NCBI RefSeq assembly: GCF_027595985.1
Contig: NC_073313.1
Span: 80,065,994 to 80,129,993, forward strand
Source: Sorex araneus
Lineage: Eukaryota; Chordata; Mammalia; Eulipotyphla; Soricidae
Reading direction: 5' to 3'
DNA length: 64,000 nucleotides
This document shows, in pieces, positions 44,801 to 51,892 of this stretch (positions are counted from its first letter, which is position 1; every line of letters starts with the position of its first letter). Both the position numbers and the translations under genes were made by a program. The notes under the pieces were generated by a model. The model was given only the letters and a program-made list of their open reading frames with translations, made no database searches and was not told the DNA's origin.

Positions 44801-44922
44801 TTATTCATTTAAGAATTCATACGGGGGAGAAGCCGTACAAGTGCAGTCATTGTTCTAAAAACTTCAGACAGAGAGCAGGCCTTATTATGCACCAGGTCAC
44901 TCACTTTAGAGGACTTCTTTAG
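23497..44922 (+). CDS. ZNF449: ZNF449, SCAN and C2H2 zinc-finger protein (four coding exons, 518 aa)
   Basis: Join of 23497-23850, 25547-25751, 43771-43884 and 44039-44922: 1557 nt including stop, 518 codons, no internal stop. All introns are GT-AG and all phases agree (0, 1, 1). Residues about 28-110 form a SCAN dimerisation domain; 119-322 is an acidic linker; seven C2H2 fingers span 323-513 with cysteines at 325, 353, 381, 409, 437, 465 and 493. There is no KRAB domain. From memory, exon layout, the N-terminus [15 protein letters not shown], finger order and the 518-residue length agree with human ZNF449 (Xq26.3). It is a nuclear, probably DNA-binding regulator; the target sites are not known to me. 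The start ATG has G at -3 and +4. ZSCAN paralogues were considered but match the N-terminus and linker far less well. Confidence 0.95.
24250..24394 (-). mobile_element. SINE-A, diverged
   Basis: Antisense in intron 2: GGCCACACCTGTGGTACACAGGG body and ACTATTGCCCCGGCCCC head. Confidence 0.75.
24395..25546. other. Intron 2, no repeats recognised
   Basis: About 1.1 kb without SINE or L1 signatures. Open frames up to 83 codons are unsupported. Confidence 0.45.
25547..25751 (+). CDS. ZNF449: ZNF449 coding exon 3: linker
   Basis: Acceptor TTTTCTGTAG| then CTTGATAGGCAGGATATGC (LDRQDM). The frame continues to LDP and a split glycine, donor CTG|GTAAGA at 25752. Length 205 nt (68 codons plus 1 nt). 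The linker is proline-rich and acidic with no known fold. The phase-0 entry is confirmed by the exon 2 end; the ATG at 25562 is internal, not a start. Confidence 0.92.
25930..26960 (-). mobile_element. Ancient L1 (L1M-type), antisense
   Basis: The order of antisense landmarks matches old eutherian L1 3' regions: AAAATACACATCACTTAATATTTATC, CAACCACCATTCAACTTTCTG, TATAAGTGGAATTATACAGTATTTG, GTAGCATATATCAGAATTTCC and CCAGAAGTGGAATTGCTGAAT. Diverged throughout. Confidence 0.8.
27059..27230 (-). mobile_element. SINE-A
   Basis: Antisense full copy with target duplication TCATGTACTA (27046-27055) and TCATGTACCA (27231-27240). Confidence 0.9.
27320..27660 (-). mobile_element. Ancient L1 3' end, antisense
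   Basis: TGAGTGATATATTCTATTGAGTGCA, CCATCTGTTGGTGGGGCTTTAGG and GCTGCTATAAACATAGGGATGCA correspond to the WIDKQ...IFTIAKIW region read in reverse. Confidence 0.65.
27680..27833 (-). mobile_element. SINE-A, diverged
   Basis: GTGCTTGGGGCTTACTTCTGG and AAACCCAGGTTGGCTACGTGC are kept; head degraded. Confidence 0.75.
27923..28010. repeat. CCTCCC polypyrimidine tract
   Basis: Repeats of CCCT/TCCC over about 90 bp in intron 3. On the minus strand this gives GGGA runs with potential for a G-quadruplex or triplex. Confidence 0.85.
28092..28263 (-). mobile_element. SINE-A
   Basis: Antisense, flanked by AGCAACATTT (about 28086) and GGCAACATTT (about 28266). Confidence 0.85.
28436..28780 (-). mobile_element. 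Older SINE-A, split by a younger one
   Basis: Left piece CACACCTGCCTGTTC (to 28480) and right piece (28659-28780, GACTCTGTGCTCAGGGATCAC to TCTCTCCAGCAC) belong to one antisense copy interrupted at 28481. Confidence 0.78.
28481..28643 (-). mobile_element. SINE-A nested in an older SINE-A
   Basis: Flanked by TAAGAGCTTACTCTT (28466-28480) and TAAGAGTTTACTCTT (28644-28658), which are target duplications of the older SINE body. Confidence 0.9.
28980..29660 (-). mobile_element. Ancient L1 3' UTR region, antisense
   Basis: CAGTGTTTATCTGGT, TTTCTGGGTATATAATCCTTGG and TTTTCTGATGAAAAATCTACTTG follow the order of old L1 3' region landmarks. Interrupted by the SINE at 29037. Confidence 0.55.
29037..29165 (-). 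mobile_element. SINE-A with internal deletion
   Basis: GGATCACACTTGGCAGTGTTCAG then directly AACCTGGGTTGGCCACATGC; the middle of the body is lost. Confidence 0.78.
29662..29812 (-). mobile_element. SINE-A, head missing
   Basis: Poly-T, GGGCCATACTTGGCTGTGCTC and GGTGCTGGGGATTGAACCCAAG; the head after the B box is replaced by unrelated DNA. Confidence 0.8.
29929..30108 (+). mobile_element. SINE-A
   Basis: Sense copy with target duplication ATACTACCATATTAA (29914-29928) and ATACTAGCATGTTAA (30109-30123). The body carries a short extra segment (CAGGACTGTATGAGCTGTGTG). Confidence 0.9.
30282..30452 (+). mobile_element. SINE-A
   Basis: Head AGGGCTGGACAGAAAGTACAG, B box ATTCGATCCCC, tail GTGTCCCCCAAGCCCCAAGAAAAC. 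Confidence 0.82.
30453..31367. other. Intron 3, unique-looking segment
   Basis: About 0.9 kb with no recognised repeat or exon. Confidence 0.4.
31368..31717. repeat. 350-bp direct duplication, copy 1
   Basis: I read 31368-31717 as identical to 32520-32869 with a constant offset of 1152 and no indels. The unit contains an antisense SINE-A (31380-31518) and about 200 bp of AT-rich, probably ancient L1, sequence. Confidence 0.92.
31380..31518 (-). mobile_element. SINE-A in duplication copy 1
   Basis: Antisense, part of the body lost (ATCAGGGATTATTAACAAGTC), head GTATTATTGCTCTAGCCCC. Confidence 0.82.
31845..32090 (+). mobile_element. SINE-A variant with a long insertion
   Basis: Head GGGCCTAAGAGATAGCTCAGAGGG and tail GGAGGTCCCAAATAAAATAATGG lie about 245 bp apart. 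The middle (near 31940-32030) contains GTATCATGTATCATTGC, GAACCTCAGAGCCGAGCTG and GGGCCAGTTGCCACTGAG, not found in other copies here. Either a distinct subfamily or an insertion. Confidence 0.6.
32520..32869. repeat. 350-bp direct duplication, copy 2
   Basis: Second copy, preceded by TTCCACAGTTCATGAA and followed by CATTTAATTTTTATTGAC, both different from the flanks of copy 1. Confidence 0.92.
32532..32670 (-). mobile_element. SINE-A in duplication copy 2
   Basis: Same sequence as at 31380-31518, carried by the duplication rather than inserted independently. Confidence 0.82.
32960..33131 (-). mobile_element. SINE-A
   Basis: GGGGTCACACCTGGTGATGCTC body, head TACTACCATTCTGGCCT. Flanking ATACCATATTATT and GTACCATAGTATTAT are a possible target duplication. 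Confidence 0.85.
33188..33682 (-). mobile_element. L1 3' end, antisense, extended variant
   Basis: Poly-T, TTGAATCACTGTGAGAACAGTTGC, AAACACCCATCCCTTCACCAGTGC and a C-rich tract (33310-33340) identify an L1 3' UTR. The inner 300 bp (33360-33682, GC-rich, TCCATCTGGAGAAGGTGG) differs from other copies here and may be another subfamily's 3' UTR. A GTACCATATTATTTTT flank at 33685 resembles the left flank. Confidence 0.65.
33783..33934 (-). mobile_element. SINE-A
   Basis: GAGTCACATCCAGTGTTGCTC body, ATCACTCTGGCCC head. Confidence 0.8.
33950..34200 (-). mobile_element. L1 3' UTR fragment, antisense (probable)
   Basis: Pyrimidine-rich CACCACTAAAGTCC, CCCATCCAGGTTCCTGTG and CCCATCCTCCCATTCTCCCC pattern, like other middle-aged L1 3' UTRs in the window. 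Confidence 0.4.
34248..34429 (-). mobile_element. SINE-A, near consensus
   Basis: Long poly-T, GCTTTTTGGGTCACACTTGTCG, intact A box (read as CCGCTGTGCTATCGCTCCAGC). Short flanks TACCTTC on both sides suggest a target duplication. Confidence 0.92.
34611..34742. mobile_element. Small element with 12-bp terminal inverted repeats (MITE-like)
   Basis: TAGACCAGTGCT (34611-34622) is an exact inverse of AGCACTGGTCTA (34731-34742), 132 bp overall. Near-end GTTGAAAACCAC and TTGAAAAGCACTG recall hAT/MER5-type ends. If the outer TA pairs are target duplications a mariner-type origin is possible. No coding content. Confidence 0.45.
34790..35230 (-). mobile_element. L1 3' UTR, antisense (probable)
   Basis: TGTTTATTATAGGCTTGGTGACAAGG, a CTCCTCACCCTCCACCACCAAAG C-rich run and downstream CCTCTCCCACCCTGCC resemble the antisense L1 3' UTRs elsewhere in this window. 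Confidence 0.4.
35297..35463 (-). mobile_element. SINE-A, strongly diverged
   Basis: AGTGCTCAGGGGCTACTCCTG and GGTATCAAACCTGGGCTTC are recognisable. The head is nearly lost. Confidence 0.65.
35813..36165 (+). mobile_element. SINE-A split by an L1 3' end
   Basis: Left piece 35813-35922 (GGGGCCAGGGAGACAATTC to GTGTCAAAAGTGATCC); right piece about 36112-36165 (GGTGACGCTTGAAAAAGGAG to GGCCCAGAAACCAAAA) completes the body and tail. Confidence 0.72.
35923..36111 (+). mobile_element. L1 3' end nested in a SINE
   Basis: GAGAGTATGGGGAATATTGTC, a G-rich tract, GTGCACTGATGGAGGGATGGG, TAACTATCTCACGGTGATTC and A-rich tail. It is only about 190 bp, heavily 5'-truncated, and close to consensus, so recent. 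Confidence 0.85.
36166..37269. other. Intron 3, unique-looking AT-rich segment
   Basis: No repeat family recognised with confidence; no exon signature. Confidence 0.4.
37270..37420 (+). mobile_element. SINE-A
   Basis: Sense diverged copy: AGAGAGATAGTAGTACAATCTGG head, GATCCCTGAGCACTGCC body. Confidence 0.72.
37460..37642 (-). mobile_element. SINE-A, diverged
   Basis: TCAGGGTTCACTTCTGGCAG, GGACTGTATGTAGTACCAGGG and CCTGTACTATTTCTCTGAC. Confidence 0.7.
37840..38100 (+). mobile_element. Ancient L1 3' end, sense
   Basis: AAGTCAGATGGAGAAAGATAAG followed by a 3' UTR with CATGGGCTACATGTAGAAACA resembles old L1 ends. Confidence 0.6.
38115..38268 (+). mobile_element. SINE-A
   Basis: Head shortened (GTTAAGTGGGAAGGGCACTTGCC), body CATCCCATATGGTACCCTGG. 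Confidence 0.78.
38820..40560 (-). mobile_element. Ancient L1 3' UTR region, antisense (probable)
   Basis: CATATATGTGCCTTATACTTTTTGATTGAAAATGAACACTG and CCCCATTCCCAGGGCTTGCTG follow the pattern of old L1 3' UTRs. Limits uncertain. Confidence 0.45.
39197..39251 (-). mobile_element. SINE-A tail fragment
   Basis: Poly-T, CTTTGGGTCACACCCAGTGATGCCCAGGGATTACTCCTGG, then breaks off: a 5'-truncated insertion. Confidence 0.8.
40583..40752 (+). mobile_element. SINE-A
   Basis: Head CAGGGCCAGAGCAATATTACAGC; a small internal duplication (ATCGTATATTATCATATATTAC) interrupts the body. Confidence 0.8.
41092..41122 (-). mobile_element. SINE-A head fragment
   Basis: GCTCTACCCTGTACTATCTCTCTAGCCC followed by AAGCATAGTGAATT, which repeats AAGCATGGTGAATT 15 bp before it: only the 5' end of a SINE flanked by a duplication. 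Confidence 0.5.
41519..41691 (-). mobile_element. SINE-A
   Basis: GGAGCATACCCAGTGATGCTC body, head CTATATCTCCAGCCCC. Confidence 0.85.
41700..41900 (-). mobile_element. L1 3' UTR fragment, antisense (probable)
   Basis: ATTCACGATGATTTGTTACAG, TTCCAACACCAGTCCCACGAC and CATCTTCCACCAC pattern as in the 4.4-kb copy. Confidence 0.4.
42160..42800. other. Intron 3 segment with a GC-rich patch
   Basis: 42360-42480 is GC-rich (GGAACATGGCGGCAATTATGG, GGTGGGCACTGGCTCACC) in otherwise AT-rich intron. I do not recognise it; an old L1 or ERV leader is possible. Confidence 0.3.
42811..42994 (-). mobile_element. SINE-A
   Basis: Antisense copy with a G-run expansion in the body (42904-42912). Flanks CTCATTTTGGGTTTTT and CTCATTTTTGGTTTTT form a target duplication. 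Confidence 0.9.
43232..43410 (-). mobile_element. SINE-A
   Basis: (GTTTT)n tail, GACACACCCTGCAGTCCTCAG body, CTTTGGCCCC head; 360 bp before exon 4. Confidence 0.82.
43771..43884 (+). CDS. ZNF449: ZNF449 coding exon 4: short linker exon
   Basis: Acceptor CTTTCTTATGATTAG| then GATATCCAATACCAAAGC; donor ATAG|GTAAGT at 43885. 114 nt with phase 1 at both ends, so skipping would keep the frame. It encodes YPIPKLDM through KQLLDSKI, the position where many ZSCAN proteins have a KRAB exon; no KRAB motif is present. It lies after an 18-kb intron. Confidence 0.92.
44039..44922 (+). CDS. ZNF449: ZNF449 coding exon 5: linker end and seven C2H2 fingers
   Basis: Acceptor TTTTGTTAG| at 44038, after an intron of only 154 bp. 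About 98 linker residues are followed by seven consecutive C-X2-C-X12-H-X3-H fingers in 28-residue steps, with no degenerate finger. Linkers vary: two canonical (TGERPYE, TGEKPYK), one near-canonical (SGEKPHR) and three altered (SGEEPHK, SEEETYK, TEERPFK). Contact helices include [49 protein letters not shown] and RQRAGLIMH. Stop TAG at 44920-44922. Confidence 0.96.
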
Positions 44923-47010
44923 GAATCATAAGGGAAACTGACACTTAAATTCCCCAAACTGACACAAAATTCCCCAAACCTTCAACAACCTTATTTGTCT
45001 TGGAAGAACCTTTGTGTTTGAGCTCATGAGAATGACGTTTTGTACCTATTTTAAAAACCCATCTTCTGAAGGATGTGAGTTTAATACTACTCACCTATTT
45101 TCTATTGCAACTTCCTAGGTTTTATTATGCTGTCTATACAATTCTTATTTTTTATGACAATGAAAATTTTTGTGTTCCACACCAACTATTCATAACATAG
45201 ATGTAAACATAAAACATATAAATGATGACAGTATTTTTCAAAGTATAGTCATTAAAATGCATAATCACATCTTCCTGATTATGCCTTCATAAAATAGCAC
45301 CATAATTTTCTGCTGTCATTATGAATGAGGATTATATTAGTTCACAACTTCTATTCAGCCCAAGTATCAGAAAGCAAGTGTTTATCAGAGAATAAAAATG
45401 TGTCAGGAACACAAAATTGAAGTTGGTGCCATTTTTCTGCTAATAACTGAGTTATTTTCATGAAATTGTTTATGTTGAAGAAAATTGTGTTTTAGCCTTT
45501 ACATTTGAATTTTGCAATGTTTCCTAGTTAACTTAGTTGATAGTCTGTGTTCATGTTGTTTAAAGCTGAGTCTTAAATTGATTTATATTGTTTTATATCT
45601 ACAGAGAATAAGTTCTATGTAGAAGGATCAACTTGACAGTTGAAGTTATAAGAATAGAGAGGAACTGTTACTCACTGTATTTTACTCTCCTTTTATATTC
45701 AATCTTGTGTCTTGATGTTTTTCAAAAAAATTTTCTATTCTTTAATTCAGCGTCTCCTTAATTGTTTGCTATTTGATCACATGTTTCTCAGTGCTTAAAA
45801 AGTTTTTTTTCCATTCTCTATTTGAGTGTCTCGTTCAGTATACATCTTACAACACAACAGTTCTATACAGATATGTTGTAAATTAGTTTGGGAATATGTA
45901 TTATTTCCTTCCCTAGATTCACAGTTTATATCAGCCTTTTGAGAATCTTTTGAGAGATCCTCCAGTAAAGGGGGGCAGTTATTCTTTTGACTCAGTGTTT
46001 TACAAATGTATTTGACCCCAGAATCCTTTTTTATTTACACCCGGTAGTAACCCACAGTATTATGAGACTATTCTTGAAAAACACTGCCTTAAACAGATGT
46101 TTCTGTAGCTATCAGTATAGTCTTTTTGCCCCTCAAGACTAGTTATTACAATTGTTTTGAGGGTGTTATGAAAAAAGTCTTTAAGCATTTTTATGTAAGA
46201 GATGAATATTGTAAGGAGGTGAATGTTGCTAATTCAGGTAATTTCTGAATTACCTGGTAATTGTCAACCTTTTAAAATTTTACTTATACACACATACATA
46301 TATGACTACTTATATAAATATTCTTATATAATCATGATAATGACTCAAATTTCTGTAGCAAGAGAAGAACTCTCTTTGGTAGTTAAAGCCATTAATACAC
46401 AAAAATATCCATTCAGTCTAGTTATTGTGAAATACAAGAAATTGGACTAGTCAAGTGTTTTTCTCTTATGAAAATATCAATTATCTTTTCTTAAAACTAG
46501 AATTAGGGCAAGTATTGTTTTCTGTTCCACTAAAGTTCTTGGAATTAAGTTTAATGTAAACATATTGGAGGTATTTACTACGTGCCTAACAAGCCCTGTT
46601 CTAGACTTAATGGAAACTAGTAAAGAAAATAAATCATGGGTCAGGATCATAAAGGTTTTATAGTATCTTTAGTTAAACAATAGTTGGGAAACAAATGGAG
46701 AAAGTACAAGAGAGTCTGTAGTTAAGTGCCAAATCATATCACATACTAGAACCAGGATGTGTCTTTAATTCTTGTCATCTGGGTCCCTGTATGATGCTGC
46801 TATGAGTGTGGGATTAAGATCCCAGTAGCAATAAACATGTAATATGGGAGGAGTCTGAATGTAGAGATGGAAAAATACCGAATGTAATGGCTTCTCTTTT
46901 CTCTCTTGTGGAATTGCATTCAAACCAGAAGAGTGCCTTAGAATGGATGTGCCCAACTACTCTGTATCTATGCAATATTTTAATAAAGTAGAAATGTATG
47001 TGTTCTTCCT
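44923..47010 (+). other. ZNF449: Probable ZNF449 3' UTR
   Basis: About 2.1 kb after the stop is AT-rich and free of SINE and L1 insertions, unlike the flanking DNA. Candidate poly(A) signals are AATAAA at 45391, 46628 and 46982. The last is followed by a GT-rich stretch (TGTATGTGTTCTTCC) and is the favoured end. The boundary needs transcript data. Confidence 0.5.
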
Positions 47011-47589
47011 GTTTCAGTAACATTAACTAATCGAACAACTTAGAGCTGCTTCTCTGAACAGACACAAGCACTGCAGTTGACTTCCCCACACATACACCCT
47101 AAGTTGGAGTTACTCTATTTTCCCCAACCATGGTAATGGGTTCATGGCTCTAGCATTTAGTACAGTCAAATTTAGCTAGTAGACTAATTGCAGTCATGCT
47201 ACAAGTTGCATCCTCCTCATCATCTATATATAAATACACATGACTGGATTTTACAGGGTAGAGAGAGTCTGCTCTCTTATCTTGTTCTGTCTCCCTGCAT
47301 ATAAAAGCACTAGAGAAATATTTGTGAAACAAATAAATATAAGACATAGTTTTTGGATACAGATAATATAATGATAACATTGTGTGACTGTGCTTAGCAT
47401 TTAAAAAAGAGAGAGGTACATACAGTATATAAATCCCAAGTATTGGGAAGGACAAAAGTAGGACCCACCATATGATCATGTGTTTTCAACAGTCTATCAA
47501 CAAAAGACTTTCCCTGAGCTATGTAACACAGCCTAGATGTATAATGGCCCATACTAATCTGGATTTGTGTAAGTATGCCCTGATGTTCA
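47011..47589. other. Downstream of ZNF449, nothing recognised
   Basis: AT-rich; no SINE or L1 and no coding signature. Confidence 0.4.
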
Positions 47590-47738
47590 TAGGGCATTTT
47601 CCTTGCACGCGGCCAACCCGGGTTCAGTTCCCAGCATCCCATATGGTCCCCTGAGCAATGCCATGGGTAATTCCTGAGTGCAGAGCCAGGAGAAACCCCT
47701 GTACATTGCCGGGTGTGACCCAAAAAGCAAAAAAAAAT
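47590..47738 (+). mobile_element. SINE-A, head truncated
   Basis: Starts within the head (AGGGCATTTTCCTTGCACGCGG) and is near consensus to the A tail. First SINE after ZNF449. Confidence 0.88.
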
Positions 47739-47977
47739 TATCTGACAACGTGTTTCACAGAACATATCCTTGTCATTGATATACAAGACTGTACTATGAA
47801 GATGGTATGAAAGATTTTTTCTTTATGCCTTACATATTATACTTTAAATAATATCCAGGATCTTTAATTCTTTGTTTAATGATAAAAACATTTAAACATG
47901 CTTTTCCTCTAAGAGGCTTTGGTCATATTCTGTAGTTTGATTTTTGGTCTTAAGATCAAACCCAAGACCCCAGAAAC

Positions 47978-48128
47978 CTGGGAGGTTGCACAGTGGATAA
48001 CGCTTGCCTTAAATACAGCCAATCTGGTTTTGAACCTCTGCACCACATATGGTCCCTGGATCCCTCCCAGGAGTAATCCCTGCACACAAAGCCAGACATA
48101 ATCTCTGAACTCAGCTGAGTGTGAACCA
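47978..48128 (+). mobile_element. SINE-A, diverged
   Basis: GGAGGTTGCACAGTGGATAACG head, TCTGCACCACATATGGTCCC body. Confidence 0.72.
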
Positions 48129-48304
48129 AGTACTGATTCCAAAATTAAAAAATAGAAATAAATGTTTAAGGCCCAAGAATTTATACATATAGTACATACA
48201 CAGAGGTACGTCTTCAGCCTATCCATAGTTTTATCATAGCTTTTATATATGTTTGCATTAAGATTATCTAGAGAAATTGGACCCATAGAAGACAGGTAAA
48301 ACTT

Positions 48305-48590
48305 ACTGCAGGTTGGAATCTACCACAGGTGTGTGTGGGGCGGAGGGCAGGTAACAGAGAAGGGACCAATATAACAATAGTTGGAAATGATCACTGGATA
48401 AGAATTGAAAATTGGTAAAGGGATATATGTGATAACCTTTCAGTACCTGTATTGCAAACCACAGTGCCCAAAAGGAGAAAGGGAAAGAGAACAGAGGAAA
48501 ATTGTCTGACATAGAAGCAGGCTGGCGGGTGGGGGGACGTTGGGAGTGGATGGGAGGGAAACTGGGGACATTAGTGTTCGGAAATATAAA
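48305..48590 (+). mobile_element. L1 3' UTR, end missing
   Basis: ATTGCAAACCACAGTGCCC, AATTGTCTGACATAGAAGCAGG and a G-rich tract (48525-48555) match the L1 3' UTR. It stops at the neighbouring SINE without an A tail. Confidence 0.72.
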
Positions 48591-48718
48591 TGCTCAGGGC
48601 ATATTCCTGACTTTGCACTCAGGAATCACTCCTGATTGGGACCATATAGGTCACTGTGGATCAAAACCAGGTTAGCAATATGCAAGACAAGATACTGCTT
48701 ACTATCTTCCTGACCCCC
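48591..48718 (-). mobile_element. SINE-A, 3' part missing
   Basis: Starts inside the body at TGCTCAGGGCATATTCCTGAC and ends ACTATCTTCCTGACCCCCC. Confidence 0.75.
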
Positions 48719-48739
48719 CAAACTGGTGTTATAATTTCA

Positions 48740-49080
48740 TTTGAGTACCAAGACACAAGAACCAGGAGTGTCAGTTATACATCTCAATCCAAGGTCAAAG
48801 GCTTCAGAACTGGGTTCCATCGGTGCTAAGGCTCAGGGTACAAAGTCTACAAAGGCTACAGACCCAGGAAGTCTAGTGTCCAAAGGCACATGGACGACCC
48901 AGATTAAAAAGAGGGAATTTACCCTTATGTTTGTGTTTTGTTCTTTCTTTCCCTGAATAGACTGGATAGTATTCATCACATTTGGTGAGGATCTATATTC
49001 AGTTTGCAGGTATCAAAGATGACACTTAAATCTGGGCCTTCTTTTCTACTATGTACAGATATGGAACATACAGAAACATC
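48740..49080. mobile_element. Possible ancient L1 3' region
   Basis: TCCAAGGTCAAAGGCTTCAGA, CTACAGACCCAGGAAGTCTAG and TGAATAGACTGGATAGTATTCATCACATTTGG recall the 3' region of old eutherian L1s. Weak. Confidence 0.35.
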
Positions 49081-49552
49081 TCTTCATCTCTCCTTAACAT
49101 TTACTAATCAGTGTGCTCAGTTTCAAACTTCTGGGATTTAAACTACTAGTATTGAAAGTAGGATGGCTGGATTCTTGTCTCACTGAAGTGATATATAGTT
49201 AAGTCTCTGTTCAGCCTTTGCAGTTTGGGTTGTCTTTTCTGTATAGTTTAGTGCGATGATTCTCTTTTCATGGAGTATTCAGAACATGATTTTAGAGTGA
49301 ACATATAGGGTTTGAGTGTTTTACTTCTGATTTGAAACCACATCAAACTTTTGCAGAGGTGATCTGCTTCTAGGTCACAGCCTAATGGTTCTTGCAATAA
49401 ATCTGACTGGAGTTGTATGTGATTTCTGGATGTAATCCTTCTGATTACCAAGCATTTCCTACCTGTAAAGTGAAGCTGGAGTCCTGGTGTGGCAGTGAGT
49501 TGAACATCCCATTTTATCAACAGATAGCCATTGAGGCTCAAAGTTCAGTGGG
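49081..49552. other. Intergenic, nothing recognised
   Basis: An open frame of 97 codons on the minus strand (49248-49541) has no domain signature. Confidence 0.35.
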
Positions 49553-49715
49553 TCCAAGAGAATATGGGCATTAAGGTACTTGCCTTGCATGCTGTGGATT
49601 TCAGTTCAGTCCATGGCACCACGTTGGATCTCACAAATACTGCTAGCAATGAACCTTGAGCATAGAGCCAGGAGTAAGCCCCGAGTGTCACCAGATGCGG
49701 TCCCGAAACAAAACA
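49553..49715 (+). mobile_element. SINE-A, diverged
   Basis: TCCAAGAGAATATGGGCATTAAGG head, AGAGCCAGGAGTAAGCCCCGAG body, GCGGTCCCGAAACAAAAC tail. Confidence 0.78.
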
Positions 49716-51266
49716 AAAGAATGGAAAATGATATAGTTCTCTGGAAGAGAAAGCATGGAGCTGACCTAGGGAGTCTGAAAGTGAGATAAGCATGAAAATG
49801 GTCAGTGGAGTAAGCTGAAAGCGTATTATGAGACAATAAAAATTATGAAATTCCCTGGGACTATAACTGGTCAGGGAACATGAAGTCAAAGAGTCAAATA
49901 ATATTCATGCCCAGAGATAACAGCCAAAAAATGACTGTTGCAGATCTGGTTTGGCACAGAACCATAGCTCTAGAATCAGAGCTGACTGGGAAACTTGGAA
50001 GCTGCCTGAGCCAGGTTGCTTGGCAACAGCTGTGCTCCCTAGGGACTGTGAGCTGCTGTAATCAGATGTGGGGGTGGGCTGCAGAAATCACGTGGCATTG
50101 GGAGAACTTGAAGGAAGGAAGCACACAGAAGAGACAAAACATTGGTTACAGATGTCTTGATGACTAGTAAATGTGATTAGATAGATTAATGATCCTAGGA
50201 AACATTGAATCCAGCAGGATGGAACAGATTCTGTGTCATACATTCTCTAGCTGATGTGTAATGAATTCTGTGTCAGAGTGAAAATCTAGTCATATGCACA
50301 TTCAAACAGAACAAGCTTCAATCCTTGCTTAAGCTCAGGTTTCTGTAGCTAGATCAGGCCCCAGAGGAGACTTCTTAACTTTAACTCCAGCACAGTTTCC
50401 CTCTGGTCACACGGTTTATGTTCAGGGAGCAATGGAGACAATACAACCATCAGTCATTCACTTGGCAAACAAACAACCTGTCGAGGATGAAGCAACTGCA
50501 GAGAAATATGAGTCTGCAACATAATATTAGAAGATGTAATTTTTTCCCTCATAAATGTGGAGAAGTCCTTTCATGAAAATCCTTTATAAAATAATAAAAA
50601 ACTTTCCTCTGATGAGTCTGGTGTTTTCAAGACTGAAGAAGAAAAACAGAGGAAGGATGAAAACCAATGTGGCAATGGAACTAGTTAATAGCAGACTACC
50701 ATGGGGCAATATAGCACTCATGTATAAGCCTCAATATACAGTGCTCGCTTAAAGTCTTCTCTAGTTACATTCAAGCAGCATAGGTTTTGATATTAAGCTG
50801 TACCATTTAAAGTGCATTATTATTACTTAACCTATATATTGTAAAATACATAGTGGACCAGCAAGATGTCACTTCAAGAGCAAGCTCAGTACCTGGCACA
50901 ACCTTAAAGCATGGAATGCCAGGTACAATCCCTGGTGCTACCAGTATAATAAGTACCTGGTACTACCAAGTATGATGTGTACTTCAGTAAAACAAAAATA
51001 CGTGAGATATTCAGAATCACTACCGACACAATGGGAAGGAATAGGAAAAAAAGGAGGGGAGAAGAGAATATTAGGAGGCAGAGAAGATAAGAAAATCAGA
51101 TGACATATTTTTAAAGGTTATTTTTAAAGTAATATGAAATGTAAAACTAATAAATTTGTACTTAAATACTTTTAAAAAGTAAGTTTATTACTAAATATAG
51201 AATAACTTGGGATAAATATAAACAAGGGATTTTTCCTAAATATATGTCTATGTTCATCTCTTTCTT
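49716..51266. other. Intergenic DNA
   Basis: 1.5 kb; a SINE-like trace at 50855-50990 is too weak to call. A short GC-richer patch lies at 49980-50090. No coding exon recognised. Confidence 0.4.
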
Positions 51267-51431
51267 GTTTTGGCCACACCTGGTAGAGCTCAGGGCTTAC
51301 TCCTGGCTCTGCATTCAGAGATCACTCCTTGTGGTGCTTGGGGGACTGACCATCTGGGGTGCTTGGGATCGAACCAGTATTGCCTATGTGCAAGAAAAGT
51401 GCACTTCCCACTGTACTATCTCTTCTACCCA
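51267..51431 (-). mobile_element. SINE-A
   Basis: TGGCCACACCTGGTAGAGCTC body, ACTATCTCTTCTACCC head. Confidence 0.82.
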
Positions 51432-51535
51432 TTTATATTAATCTCTTATAAAAGTTTAAACCTAGTTTTTGTTGTCATTGTTATGCATAGAATATAGTAA
51501 AATGAAAACATCTGTATTTCATTCTGGTGGCTTTT

Positions 51536-51892
51536 TTGGCTTTTTGGGTCACACCCAGCGATGCACAGGGCTTACTCCTAGCTCACGTACTCAGGAATTA
51601 CTCCTGGCGGTGCTTGGGGGACCATATGGGATGCTGGGTATTTAACCCGGGTCAGCCGCGTGAAAGGCAACCTACCCGCTGTGCTATTGCTCCAGCCCCA
51701 AAACTGAAGTGAGTGATGATATTTTTTTTGCTTTTTGGGTCACACCTGACGATGCTCAGGGGTTACTTCTGGCTTTGCATTCAGGAATTACTCCTGGCGG
51801 TGCTCAGGGGACCATATGGGATGCTGGGAATTGAACCCTGGTCAGCCGCGTGCAAGGCAAATGCCCTACCCGCTGTGCTATCGGTCCAGCCT
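51536..51892 (-). mobile_element. SINE-A dimer inserted as one unit
   Basis: Two antisense, near-consensus SINE-A copies (51536-51698 and about 51720-51892) are joined by about 22 bp (AAAACTGAAGTGAGTGATGA). The pair, not each unit, is flanked by a perfect duplication CATTCTGGTGGCTTTT (51520-51535 and 51893-51908). This is best explained by one read-through transcript inserted in one step. Confidence 0.88.

Noticed and set aside
49248-50167. Open frames of 95-114 codons
   Set aside because: They cross a SINE or unique DNA with no domain, and no splice-consistent neighbours were seen.
50855-50990. Possible SINE with repeated GTACCTGG motifs
   Set aside because: Only short stretches resemble the SINE body; internal GTACCTGG repeats may be chance.
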